DNA of 22,735 bases from an uncultured Verrucomicrobiota bacterium (GTDB lineage: Bacteria > Verrucomicrobiota > Kiritimatiellia > RFP12 > UBA1067), in NCBI GenBank assembly GCA_947305585.1, contig CAMZDY010000008.1, positions 1 to 22,735 on the forward strand, written 5' to 3'. The notes under the pieces are model-generated. The model worked only from the letters and a program-made list of their open reading frames with translations. It was not told the DNA's origin and ran no database searches. The position numbers were made by a program, and so were the translations under genes. Shown here piece by piece: positions 1 to 7,004 of the stretch. How positions within the stretch are numbered: the first letter of the stretch is position 1; each line of letters starts with the position of its first letter.

Positions 1-68
1 GTCTGCCAGATAGCCTGCAGACACGAGTTAATTAGCTCCAGTATTAATCTGAATTGTAAAATCGCAAG

Positions 69-102
69 CGAGTTGAGGAATAATCTAATCGACTTGAGGA
101 AT
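69..102. repeat. Two direct repeats, candidate transposase-binding sites
   Basis: CGAGTTGAGGAAT (69-81) and CGACTTGAGGAAT (90-102) match at 12 of 13 positions and lie 21 bp apart, so they fall on the same helix face. AATCTAAT (83-90) and ATTAGATT (101-108) form an inverted repeat across the second copy. Mu-type ends carry several ~22-bp transposase sites, so end-binding sites are a reasonable guess. Only two copies are visible and the matching right end is outside the window. Confidence 0.35.
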
Positions 103-112
103 TAGATTGTTT

Positions 113-146
113 GAGCCGTCATTTAGTGGCGGCTTTAATGCTTTTT
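113..146 (+). terminator. Candidate intrinsic terminator, rightward
   Basis: A 7-bp stem (114-120 with 128-134, one G-U pair) with a 7-base loop is followed by TTTAATGCTTTTT. It would stop rightward transcription entering from outside the window. The U tract is interrupted, so strength is uncertain. Confidence 0.45.
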
Positions 147-164
147 AAGCGCGCCTAAAACGAC

Positions 165-201
165 ATAAAAAAGCCCCGGAAGGATCACTCCAACCGGGGC
201 T
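165..201 (-). terminator. Intrinsic terminator of the early operon
   Basis: On the minus strand a perfect 8-bp stem, AGCCCCGG (172-179) with CCGGGGCT (194-201), encloses a 14-base loop and is followed by a TTTTTT tract (read leftward). It lies 27 bp beyond the stop of the last leftward gene, so it closes the early operon. Confidence 0.8.
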
Positions 202-227
202 GCATCTTATCAAATATTAGCCGTCAA

Positions 228-392
228 TTAACAACTCCGATCCTTTATTGCGTCCCATACTTTTTGTAATTTAGCCATTGCGCTTTTGATATGTTGATGG
301 GAAAACCAATTCTCATGTATGAGGTAGTAGATCGCCAAGTCAGTTTCGCGCTCGGCTTGCTTTAAATTCAGCAAGATTGTCTTAGTGGTCAT
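228..392 (-). CDS. Small hypothetical protein, end of early operon
   Basis: A 54-aa protein of unknown function and the last gene of the leftward operon. The ATG at 392 is chosen because GGGAGGTG lies just upstream and the codon overlaps the stop of the previous gene as ATGA; an upstream extension to 446 would ignore this site. The product is mostly helical and polar (many K, Q, E and H) with no membrane segment. It is followed by an intrinsic terminator. I do not recognise the family; by position it may be an accessory or host-takeover protein, which is only a guess. Confidence 0.6.
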   Translation of the reverse strand: MTTKTILLNLKQAERETDLAIYYLIHENWFSHQHIKSAMAKLQKVWDAIKDRSC

Positions 393-580
393 CCCTGCAC
401 CTCCCGCCTTTTCAGCTTTTTGCAGACCGCCAGCCCGAGCAGGCATATCGACAGGCCAACGAAATAATTAAAGTCTCTACGCCCTAAGGCCACCCCTGCT
501 CCTATGCTGAATATTTTGAATAGGCGTTCAACGCCGCCATCAGTAAGTCGATCGAGCCTTTCCATAAACCTTTCCATCAT
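389..580 (-). CDS. Small membrane protein, early operon
   Basis: A 63-aa protein with an amphipathic N-terminal half and one likely membrane segment near residues 39-54 (YFVGLSICLLGLAVC), followed by a basic tail KKLKRREVQG. It starts at ATG 580 behind GGGAGGTGCAGGG and overlaps the upstream gene by ATGA; its own stop overlaps the next start the same way. Small phage membrane proteins can act in superinfection exclusion or lysis, but nothing here decides that. The tail residues EVQG are encoded by the next gene's ribosome-binding site. Confidence 0.6.
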   Translation of the reverse strand: MMERFMERLDRLTDGGVERLFKIFSIGAGVALGRRDFNYFVGLSICLLGLAVCKKLKRREVQG

Positions 581-807
581 CCCTGCACCTCCCTCACGTT
601 CCGGAGCTCATAGAATGCGCTTGGATAGAAGATAGACCCATAACAATGCCCCTCGTCATCTGCCCACACCTGGATGCCATACGAGCTATCCGGGTGCTCG
701 CATGTAGAATGCACCCTAAACCAGGCGGCCGGGCAACCATCCGGGAGAATGGCGAGCGCGCGCATTTCGGCCTCATACTGCTTCGTATTATCGAACACCT
801 TAACCAC
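577..807 (-). CDS. Small hypothetical protein, GTG start
   Basis: A 76-aa protein of unknown function. The start is taken as GTG 807 because AAGGAGGTG lies a few bases upstream; the longer reading to 891 would cover most of the end of the ASCH gene and has no such site. It overlaps the ASCH gene by 8 bases. The protein is acidic and aromatic, with two Cys and the segment YGIQVWADDEGHCYGSIFYP suggesting a small beta-rich fold. It ends in REVQG, encoded by the ribosome-binding site of the following gene. Confidence 0.6.
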   Translation of the reverse strand: MVKVFDNTKQYEAEMRALAILPDGCPAAWFRVHSTCEHPDSSYGIQVWADDEGHCYGSIFYPSAFYELRNVREVQG

Positions 808-1216
808 GCTGCACCTCCTTGTCGCCAAAATCAAACTCATAGCGGCCCCAGTTCTGCGGCGGTCGGTTGCGTAGTTCGAACGGCACGTCAAATCTAGTGC
901 ATGAAAGCACCTTGAGCGCGCTAACCTGGCCCTTGTCGCCGCCTGCGTACTCTTGCAGCTCCCTCTTAGTTATCCCGGTGTCTCGCCGATCCCACATCTG
1001 CATGGTTGCGAGCTTCCACACCAGCTCGGCCGAGCTTGTTATCTTAACCACAAACGTCACCATTCCGGTAATCTTGCCCACTGGCGCGCTTTCATAGATA
1101 AACATCGGCTCCAGTACTGGCGGTGGCGCCTTCCGGAACTCCCAATGCTTCTTGCCCTCGTAAATCGCCTTGGCGTACTCCGGCTTGATGGCCATTACAA
1201 TTATCTTCTTTTTCAT
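800..1216 (-). CDS. ASCH-domain protein
   Basis: A 138-aa protein of ASCH type (a PUA-like fold seen in RNA-binding proteins and some RNA-modification hydrolases). The N-terminus has the family pattern: a strand (KIIVMAIKPEYA), then GKKHWEFRK at residues 21-29, matching the ASCH motif G-K-K-x-x-E-x-R, and later a strand with KITGMVTF near 48-55. The length suits a single-domain ASCH protein. It starts at ATG 1216, overlapping the GemA-like stop as ATGA, with GGGAGA upstream. RNA or modified-nucleoside binding is likely from the family; its role in the phage (host takeover, counter-defence) is unknown. Confidence 0.75.
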   Translation of the reverse strand: MKKKIIVMAIKPEYAKAIYEGKKHWEFRKAPPPVLEPMFIYESAPVGKITGMVTFVVKITSSAELVWKLATMQMWDRRDTGITKRELQEYAGGDKGQVSALKVLSCTRFDVPFELRNRPPQNWGRYEFDFGDKEVQRG

Positions 1217-1677
1217 GCCGCCATCTCCCGCGCCTTCAGGCGCTTGACCTGCTTATTGAGCGCCGCCAGCACCTTGCGCAGCTGTTGCAGCGAGCAATCG
1301 CTGTAATCCCAGCCGCACCCGCGCGCCACCACGCACCCGAGCTTCCGCGCCAGTGCCTCCACATACGGCCGCACCTCGCCCACGCCCACGATCTTTTGCG
1401 CCGCCGCCTCGATCTTGTGGCGCATCCGCCCCCAATCGCCCTGGCCAAAAGAAATCGCCCGCTCCCAGTTCCCGGCATCGCTCTCGACCCGCTGCATCAC
1501 GCGGTCGAACCCGCTCAGCCCGTCCACATCGCGCAGGCTTTCCACGCCCGCTTCCTCGCGCAAAACGCGCTTGCGGTACTCCTCGCGCTCCTCGTGCGCG
1601 GCCAAGCCCTGTTGGCGGCAGGCGGCCGAAAAGCTCCGCCAAAACCGCCGCATCTGCATTCCCGAAATCGGCTTCAT
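1213..1677 (-). CDS. GemA-like regulatory protein (Mu gp16 / DUF1018 family)
   Basis: A 154-aa basic protein in the position where Mu-like phages carry gp16/GemA (DUF1018), downstream of B and DUF3164. Features that fit are an N-terminal helical segment with MRRFWRSFSAACRQQGL, a middle W-containing helix, and a C-terminal part with a Gly/Cys turn (GCGWDYSDCS) followed by the helix LQQLRKVLAALNKQVKRL. In Mu this family affects early gene expression and host DNA topology. The match is by position and overall pattern, not by a strict motif. AAAGGAGAG precedes ATG 1677, and its stop overlaps the ASCH start. Confidence 0.6.
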   Translation of the reverse strand: MKPISGMQMRRFWRSFSAACRQQGLAAHEEREEYRKRVLREEAGVESLRDVDGLSGFDRVMQRVESDAGNWERAISFGQGDWGRMRHKIEAAAQKIVGVGEVRPYVEALARKLGCVVARGCGWDYSDCSLQQLRKVLAALNKQVKRLKAREMAA

Positions 1678-1695
1678 GTCGCTCTCCTTTCCTTT

Positions 1696-2313
1696 TTACG
1701 CCTCGACCGGCCAGCAGTCGGCAATATCCAGCCGGATCGGCTTGAAATCGTCCTCTACGCGCGCGCGCACGCCTACATATAAATAGCGCTTGCCTTTCTG
1801 CGCCGTCATGGCCTCGCGCAGAATCGCTGCGCCCTCGTTCCAGCCCGCGTCGTTCACCCGGAGCGATAAGAGCTCGGTGATTTTTGACCGGCTCAAGAAG
1901 CCCTTCGAATCCACCTTGAAAGCGGCTTCCACCAGCTTCTTCACCACATACGCCTTATCGCCCAGCCCGCCGAGCTCCTTGGCCACGTAGCCCATCATCA
2001 GCTCGCGCGCCCGGATAACCCGCTCGTCCAGGCTAATCGAATAGCTTTGCCGGATCCCGGCTTCCACCAGCCCGTCAAAGCTCCTGGCCGCAAAGTTCCC
2101 CTTGGCGCCCAGGCTTTCCTTCGCGCCGGCCAGCACATTAAGTTCGCCGATCGCAAACTTTACCACTTTCTCCAGTACTTCCCGGGCCTCCAAGAACGCT
2201 TTGCGGATCTTGAGCACCGTCTTGTCCTTCTGCTTGTCGTACATAGAGACGTACTGCACCGGCACGTCGTTGCCGCGCGCATCGCGCATCGTTTTCATCG
2301 GTTTGTTAGCCAT
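1696..2313 (-). CDS. DUF3164 family protein
   Basis: A 205-aa protein of the DUF3164 family, usually found next to the transposition genes of Mu-like phages; its function is not established. Family-like features are the opening DARGNDVPVQYVS (residues 11-23), a long helix with LEKVVKFAIGEL, the conserved GAKGNFAARSFDG (69-81), and a later helix and turn with VKKLVEAAFKVDSKGFLSRSKITELLSLR. AAAGGAG lies 9 bases before ATG 2313. It sits 42 bp downstream of the B-like gene in the same operon. Confidence 0.75.
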   Translation of the reverse strand: MANKPMKTMRDARGNDVPVQYVSMYDKQKDKTVLKIRKAFLEAREVLEKVVKFAIGELNVLAGAKESLGAKGNFAARSFDGLVEAGIRQSYSISLDERVIRARELMMGYVAKELGGLGDKAYVVKKLVEAAFKVDSKGFLSRSKITELLSLRVNDAGWNEGAAILREAMTAQKGKRYLYVGVRARVEDDFKPIRLDIADCWPVEA

Positions 2314-2355
2314 GGTATTTTCTCCTTTGTTGATAGGTTGATAAAGTTGTTGACA

Positions 2356-3438
2356 TCAATAGTCGTTGTCCGGCACGGCCATCGCCGCATACGCTTCGCA
2401 AACGGCGTCGAAACCATCCCAGCTCACCGCCTCGCCGCGCCGCGTCGCCAGCGCGTTCGCCTTGCGCAGGTACTTGATGTATTTTCCCAGCCCGCTTTCC
2501 CGCAGCATCTGCTTGATCCGCTTCAGCGTCTCGCCCGTAGGAGGCTCCAGCTTGAAGCTCTTGGCGATCGTATTGATGTCCTTCAGCTTCGGGATGTCCG
2601 GCGTGGCAAACTCGATCAATCCCCGCCTCCGGAACTGGTCGAAAAGCTTCTTGTCCTTGCCATTCCAAAGGAGCTCGCGCCCAACCGGCGTAGCGCACAT
2701 CACAATCCCGCAGCCGGTGCGATCGTGCACCTCGCGCAAGTACTCCATAATCGCCACCGCGTTATTCTCGCCGCTCGTGATCAGCGCCTGGTGGAACTCG
2801 TCCACTATCAAGCACCGCTCGCTGGTAAGTGCATCGATGATCCGCTGTTCCAGTACGTCCAGCCGGTTCACTGTCGCATAGACGTTGCACGCCATAGCAA
2901 GCTCTCGCACCACTCGCGACTTCGCCCAGCCGCTCCCCAGGCGCAGATACTTGGTCCTCCCGTGGTTATGGGTTTGCTGATAATGCAGCAAGCACGTAGT
3001 CTTTCCGGATTGCGAAGCCCCAAAGATAAATGCCGGCATACCGTCATTGACCGCGCTATCGCAGATGGCCTCGATCTGGTCGTAAAGCCACGTCCGGATG
3101 AACTCCCGGCCGCCTTCCTCGATGCGCCTGCGCTCGGCCGCCACAAACGTTGCGCACTTCTTGACGATGCCGGCATAGCTTGCGCCGTAGGTGCCATAAA
3201 GCATACCGTTTACCATCGCCGGGCTCACGTCCAGCTTCTTGGCAAGCGCCGACTGGCTCAAGCCGTGCTCCTTCGCATACGAGTAGACGGAGTGCAGTAC
3301 TTCCGCATCCTCGCTGGTGATTTCTCCCTCCTCGATCAACCGGTTCAGCGTCTTTTGATACTGTGCCCCGTTGACCGTGATACCGGACGATGGCTGGATG
3401 CCGCCCAGGTTCTTTGTTTCGTTGGCTTGTTCGCTCAT
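2356..3438 (-). CDS. MuB-like AAA+ ATPase, transposition target selection
   Basis: A 360-aa homologue of Mu B, the ATPase that binds target DNA and activates the transposase. It has the B layout: an N-terminal Cro-like HTH (about residues 53-80, GLSQSALAKKLDVSPAMVNGM), then an AAA+ domain with Walker A GASQSGKT (140-147), Walker B CLIVDE (209-214) and a sensor-1-like VMCATP (246-251). The C-terminal ~70 residues are helical and basic. Mu B is about 312 aa, so this one is slightly longer. AAAGGAGT precedes ATG 3438 and the transposase gene ends 22 bp upstream, as expected for an A-B pair. The family is clear from the motifs and order. Confidence 0.88.
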   Translation of the reverse strand: MSEQANETKNLGGIQPSSGITVNGAQYQKTLNRLIEEGEITSEDAEVLHSVYSYAKEHGLSQSALAKKLDVSPAMVNGMLYGTYGASYAGIVKKCATFVAAERRRIEEGGREFIRTWLYDQIEAICDSAVNDGMPAFIFGASQSGKTTCLLHYQQTHNHGRTKYLRLGSGWAKSRVVRELAMACNVYATVNRLDVLEQRIIDALTSERCLIVDEFHQALITSGENNAVAIMEYLREVHDRTGCGIVMCATPVGRELLWNGKDKKLFDQFRRRGLIEFATPDIPKLKDINTIAKSFKLEPPTGETLKRIKQMLRESGLGKYIKYLRKANALATRRGEAVSWDGFDAVCEAYAAMAVPDNDY

Positions 3439-3460
3439 TTTTTACTCCTTTTTTGGTTGA

Positions 3461-5479
3461 TTAATGGACCATGACGTCTCGTAAAAATTGACTGGGGTCG
3501 GCCTTCAAAGTCCGCTCCCTCGTGGTGGCTGCACCGCCGCCGAACTGCCGCGCCTCGGCCGCTTCCAGCACCACCTTGTTCCACGCCAGCTTCGCCGTCT
3601 GCTCGGCCGCATCGCTCACGTGCCGCGCCTTCATCGGTGCAGTCATCATCGCGATGTCCCTGAACTTCTCGCCGGCCGCCTTGCGGATCGCCTCCTGGTC
3701 GCCCCAGAATGCGCGCGTCGCCAGCTGCGCGATCCCGAGCACATTGTCGTTCTCGTCGCACAGCCAAAGCTTCTCGCTCAAATCCCCCCACGGGCAAAAA
3801 TACGCCCGCACCTCCGTGCCCGGCGTCAGCCAATGCGGGATCCCCGCCCGGTCTACGTACTGCGCCACGAACACGCGCTTTTCGCCCGGGAAATAATCCT
3901 TGTCGGTGAAGCTAATCGTGCGATCCTGCGCCACCTTCAGAATCTTCGCGTCCCTCGGATCCATAAACGCCGGATATTCGATCGCCGGCACGCGCACCAG
4001 GTCGCACAGCCCGCGCCGCCAAACCTCCTTGCGGCTCATATTTTCCATCCGCGCGAGCGCCTCCGGATTCTGCCGCACCACCGCGCGCACCGCCAGCTTC
4101 TCGGCGTCCGTCATGCCCTCCAGCGCGCTCACCGGCAACCACGGCGACGACTCGCTCAAACGGAACTCCTGGATCTGGTTGTTCTGCCAGCCTTCCAGCC
4201 GGTGGTCGCGCCGGTCCATTACCGCATCTTCGATCGCCGCGAACGCCTGGCGGAACTGGTCGAAAGTCAAATAAGGCAGCTCCAAAATCTTCAGAATATC
4301 TTCCGGCAGCTTGAGATCGTCCACCTTCGCCAATACGCCCTCGGCATACTTCTCCTGCGCGGCCGCGCTTTCGTGGTAGTGCGCCGCGTCTCGGCCCCGG
4401 TTGCCCAGGAGCGAAGCCGAAGCGTTATGGAGGATATTATGGCTGCCTTCGCACAGGCTTTTGAACCGGGGATTGCCGCCCGCGTTGCCGATAAACATTC
4501 CCTTGTGCGCCGGCGTATTCATCCGGCCGCTCGCCTCGAAATGGATCTTCTGACCCCAATACGGAATGCCGGCGATCCGCCGCTGCACGTTCTCCCGGAT
4601 CGCCGTGGTGCCGCGCTCCAGAATGAACCGCACGCCGTCCCGGTGAAAGCCCGTCCGGATGCACACGAACGCCAAAGCGCTGCGGAACTGAAACTCATTG
4701 AGGTTTTCGCCTTTCACGCGGCCGGTCTTTTCGTCCACCCGGTTGAACCTCGGCTTCATGAAGCTGCCCATCTTGAACGCGCTCGCCACGTCGTAAAAAG
4801 CGAACTCCAGCGGCTGGAACAGCCCCTTGACGCCCGGCGCGAACACGTTGATATTGTGCCAAACGTCGTCCGCCTGGTAGATGGCGCCCACCGGCAGATT
4901 CTTTCCGGTCTTGGGATCCACGCGGCTGCGGATCACGCTCAGCGTATACTTGCTGGCCGCGAACTGTCCCTGGCGGTTCCAGGCAATGTTCATGAGATGC
5001 GCCGGGTCCTTGTCCAGCATCTTCATCAAATTGCCGTACGTCCAGCCTTTGGGAATCCACCCGGCCGGACACATCTCCGGCACTTCCTCGTACGGGAACT
5101 GCGCGCGCCACATATCCCGCCACGTGCCGAACTGGAACGCCACACCTGCGCGGAAGTCCCGCATGAACGCATCATAGCCGCCCTTGCTCGTGTTCTTGTC
5201 GAGCTCGATGTACCGCTTGAAATCGTCCAGCGCCTGGTGCAGCGATCCGTGTTTCTTTACCTTCCGGCCATCCGCCAGACCTAGCACGCCGTGTTCGCGC
5301 CAGGCGTAATACATGCGCTCGAACGTCTTAAGCGGGATTCCTTCCTGCCGGGCGATGATGGCCCTTAATTGCATGACGTTTCCGCTCGCGCCTGCAATCT
5401 CCCGCATCCGCGCATCCAGTCTTGATACGCGCATGCGTTCGTCGAAGTCGCTGATCATTTCGTAATCGCTGTATTCCAT
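3461..5479 (-). CDS. MuA-like DDE transposase
   Basis: A 672-aa transposase of the Mu A type, which cuts the phage ends and joins them to target DNA. Residues 35-70 form an HTH region (QLRAIIARQEGIPLKTFERM), part of end binding. The RNase H-like core begins near 195: the first acid is D204 or D205 in YQADDVWHN, the second position falls in FILERGTTAI (E288), and the third is E344 in SLCEGSHNILHN. E288 to E344 is 56 residues, the same as D336-E392 in Mu A. Residues ~495-600 resemble the Mu transposase C-terminal barrel. The ATG at 5479 has only a weak AAAGG site and lies 4 bp after the preceding stop, suggesting coupling. The N-terminal part is about 65 residues shorter than in Mu A. Confidence 0.88.
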   Translation of the reverse strand: MEYSDYEMISDFDERMRVSRLDARMREIAGASGNVMQLRAIIARQEGIPLKTFERMYYAWREHGVLGLADGRKVKKHGSLHQALDDFKRYIELDKNTSKGGYDAFMRDFRAGVAFQFGTWRDMWRAQFPYEEVPEMCPAGWIPKGWTYGNLMKMLDKDPAHLMNIAWNRQGQFAASKYTLSVIRSRVDPKTGKNLPVGAIYQADDVWHNINVFAPGVKGLFQPLEFAFYDVASAFKMGSFMKPRFNRVDEKTGRVKGENLNEFQFRSALAFVCIRTGFHRDGVRFILERGTTAIRENVQRRIAGIPYWGQKIHFEASGRMNTPAHKGMFIGNAGGNPRFKSLCEGSHNILHNASASLLGNRGRDAAHYHESAAAQEKYAEGVLAKVDDLKLPEDILKILELPYLTFDQFRQAFAAIEDAVMDRRDHRLEGWQNNQIQEFRLSESSPWLPVSALEGMTDAEKLAVRAVVRQNPEALARMENMSRKEVWRRGLCDLVRVPAIEYPAFMDPRDAKILKVAQDRTISFTDKDYFPGEKRVFVAQYVDRAGIPHWLTPGTEVRAYFCPWGDLSEKLWLCDENDNVLGIAQLATRAFWGDQEAIRKAAGEKFRDIAMMTAPMKARHVSDAAEQTAKLAWNKVVLEAAEARQFGGGAATTRERTLKADPSQFLRDVMVH

Positions 5480-5483
5480 GGTT

Positions 5484-5771
5484 TTACTTGCCTTTGATAA
5501 CTCTTGTCCGGATGAACTCCAAGAACGAGTTCCGGAATATCGAATAGACCTTTTTCTCCGTCGCTCCGCTCGATCGGTTAAGCACCGAAAACTTCCCTTC
5601 GTCGATCCAATTGTAGATCACGTTTTCGTCCACCCCCAGCGCCGTTTTGATGTCATAGACTTTCAAGAACGGCGTGGACGGCAGCGCGGAGATGATGCTG
5701 GCCATTTCCTTATCCGTCAGGAAAGGCTTGTCGCTCAAGGCGACGAACATATCAACTTCGCGGAAGCCCAT
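5484..5771 (-). CDS. Small winged-helix DNA-binding protein
   Basis: A 95-aa protein with an excisionase/MerR-like winged HTH: helix-turn-helix at about residues 37-60 (KVYDIKTALGVDENVIYNWIDEGK) and a short wing at 61-78, then a C-terminal helix with a basic end. AGAGAGG precedes ATG 5771. It is immediately upstream of the transposase (4 bp gap). From position it could be an architectural or regulatory partner of the transposase, perhaps standing in for the enhancer-binding domain that the transposase seems to lack; this is inference. The 225-aa gene ends 14 bp upstream. Confidence 0.7.
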   Translation of the reverse strand: MGFREVDMFVALSDKPFLTDKEMASIISALPSTPFLKVYDIKTALGVDENVIYNWIDEGKFSVLNRSSGATEKKVYSIFRNSFLEFIRTRVIKGK

Positions 5772-5785
5772 CGTTTAAGCCTCTC

Positions 5786-6463
5786 TTAAACGTCGATCGC
5801 TTCGTCGTTAACGCGCTTTTTAAGGGCGCTTACCAGCGGCTCTAGCGTCTTGAGATACATATCCGCGAGATTGTAATCGAGGAGCGCCGCCATTTCCGGC
5901 AGTACCTTGGGGATCTTCGCAAACACTTTCGCCCACGCCATCGCCGCATTGTCCTTGGGATCCCGCCTCAGGTGCTGGTAGCTTTCCAGGTTCTCGCCCG
6001 GCTTCCGCCCGGCCGACCCTTGACCCATCTGCGCCATCATGATCAGGAACTTCCGGCGGCTCGTCCCTTCCAGGAAAAGCGTGTCGCGTTTCTGTATGAG
6101 CGCCTTCGATAGCGTCACCTCCTGGCCGCGCTCGTTGAAGTAGCTCGTCATACCTAGGAGCGCCGCCGCGCCTTTATTGCCGCCTCCCAGCGCCGCCACG
6201 CCTTTCTTGTACATGTTCCAGCACGTCGCCACGGTACTGTAATTCAGTTCCGGCGCCTCTTCTTCCATAATAGCCTTGAGCCCCAAACTGCCCGGCCCCG
6301 TGTGAGGACTTCCCCAGGCCTCGAAAAGATCTTGCGCCGCCTTGCCCAGGCTGAGGGCCGAGCGCACCCATTCGCCCGTCGCTTGCCCGAACGCCTGGTA
6401 GGCGCTCTTGATATTCTTGGTTGCCGTTGCCCGGTCGGCTGCGGGAACTATCGCGTTGCTCAT
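5786..6463 (-). CDS. Hypothetical early protein, 225 aa
   Basis: A 225-aa protein that I do not recognise. It is largely helical and Ala/Lys-rich, with a Gly-rich stretch (ALGGGNKGAAALLG, about residues 90-103) and a basic patch near 135-160. The first part (QAFGQATGEWVRSALSLGKAAQDLFEAWG) followed by a Tyr/Trp-rich segment (NYSTVATCWNMYKKG) is reminiscent of DUF3102-like phage DNA-binding proteins, but the match is weak. No membrane or signal segment is seen. TAAGGAAAT precedes ATG 6463. It lies between the tiny membrane-type genes and the winged-HTH gene, all in one leftward operon. Confidence 0.75.
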   Translation of the reverse strand: MSNAIVPAADRATATKNIKSAYQAFGQATGEWVRSALSLGKAAQDLFEAWGSPHTGPGSLGLKAIMEEEAPELNYSTVATCWNMYKKGVAALGGGNKGAAALLGMTSYFNERGQEVTLSKALIQKRDTLFLEGTSRRKFLIMMAQMGQGSAGRKPGENLESYQHLRRDPKDNAAMAWAKVFAKIPKVLPEMAALLDYNLADMYLKTLEPLVSALKKRVNDEAIDV

Positions 6464-6469
6464 ATTTCC

Positions 6470-6568
6470 TTAGCCCTCCACCTCGACGCCTTCGTTGATT
6501 GCAAAGCAGGCCCACGCGCAGATCGCGAGATCCCTGAAGATACCCATTATGCCTTTGAATGTTTTCAT
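6470..6568 (-). CDS. Tiny hydrophobic protein, 32 aa
   Basis: A 32-aa reading frame with an ideal AAAGGAG site 7 bases before ATG 6568. It starts one base after the stop of the 40-aa gene and ends 6 bp before the 225-aa gene, so it sits in the operon like a real gene. The product is MKTFKGIMGIFRDLAICAWA followed by CFAINEGVEVEG; residues 7-24 are hydrophobic but interrupted by RD, so membrane insertion is only possible. Function unknown. Confidence 0.55.
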   Translation of the reverse strand: MKTFKGIMGIFRDLAICAWACFAINEGVEVEG

Positions 6569-6569
6569 G

Positions 6570-6692
6570 TTATTCTCCTTTGAGTGATTCAATAATTTCC
6601 TTGACGATAGTAATTATAAACATTACAGTCGCACCGATAGCCCCAGCCCCTATGGCGATATGGCCAATCTTGTCGATCATCTGGTCTATCAT
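6570..6692 (-). CDS. Tiny membrane protein, 40 aa
   Basis: A 40-aa frame behind a strong AAAGGAGG site, with ATG 6692 overlapping the previous stop as ATGA. After a short charged start (MIDQMIDK), residues 9-30 form a Gly/Ile-rich membrane helix, then a charged end (KEIIESLKGE). The final codons encode the AAAGGAG of the next gene. Single-helix early phage proteins may act in exclusion or membrane targeting; the actual role is unknown. Confidence 0.6.
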   Translation of the reverse strand: MIDQMIDKIGHIAIGAGAIGATVMFIITIVKEIIESLKGE

Positions 6693-6982
6693 ACCGCCTC
6701 CTTTTTCGCCTTCTTGTTGGCGCGTTTACGGATGCAGCGGCCGCTCCAACTCCGGAGGCCATTGAAAATGCCGGTGGCCATCTTGCGCACCATGTGGCCG
6801 CTCCAGTCGTCCGGAGCTTCGAAGACGGCCGGCTTGTACGCTTTATCGTGCTTGTGGATCTCCACGGCTATCATGTTTTCGCACCGCGACACGCGCAGGT
6901 GCAATCCTTCGCCGGCATCGTCGCAGCCGATTATCATCTGGCCGCCGCAGCTTAGCTTGTTCAGTTTGGCTTGATCGCTCAT
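6689..6982 (-). CDS. Hypothetical early protein, 97 aa
   Basis: A 97-aa protein of unknown function. The start is placed at ATG 6982 because AAAGGAG lies upstream of it; the longer frame to 7015 runs into the end of the Ner-like gene and has no such site. The protein has three Cys in the N-terminal half, a middle segment with HKHDKAYKPAVFEAPDDW, and a strongly basic tail (RKRANKKAKKEAV) that could contact nucleic acid. It is the second gene of the early operon, where Mu-like phages often carry small replication or regulatory proteins. Confidence 0.65.
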   Translation of the reverse strand: MSDQAKLNKLSCGGQMIIGCDDAGEGLHLRVSRCENMIAVEIHKHDKAYKPAVFEAPDDWSGHMVRKMATGIFNGLRSWSGRCIRKRANKKAKKEAV

Positions 6983-7004
6983 TATTGTACTCCTTTGGTT
7001 TTGG

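Larger units (their letters stand above)
1..164. other. Non-coding left edge, possible phage end region
   Basis: No gene with a ribosome-binding site is seen here. The stretch is AT-rich compared with the genes. It holds a short inverted repeat at the very edge (GTCTGC at 1-6 and GCAGAC at 17-22), a pair of direct repeats (69-102) and a plus-strand terminator-like hairpin (114-134). Because the early operon ends just to the right, the left end of the element is expected here or just outside the window. I cannot place an exact end: no target-site duplication can be tested without the other end. Confidence 0.4.

Noticed and set aside
1..22. GTCTGC...GCAGAC inverted repeat as the exact phage end
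   Set aside because: Only 6 bp, no matching right end in the window, and no flanking duplication can be tested.
2047..3474. 475-aa plus-strand frame opposite the B-like ATPase and DUF3164
   Set aside because: It is the antisense shadow of two clearly recognised genes and has no ribosome-binding site or family features.
3488..5284. 598-aa plus-strand frame opposite the transposase
   Set aside because: His/Arg/Leu-rich antisense translation of a GC-rich gene; the minus strand carries the transposase motifs.
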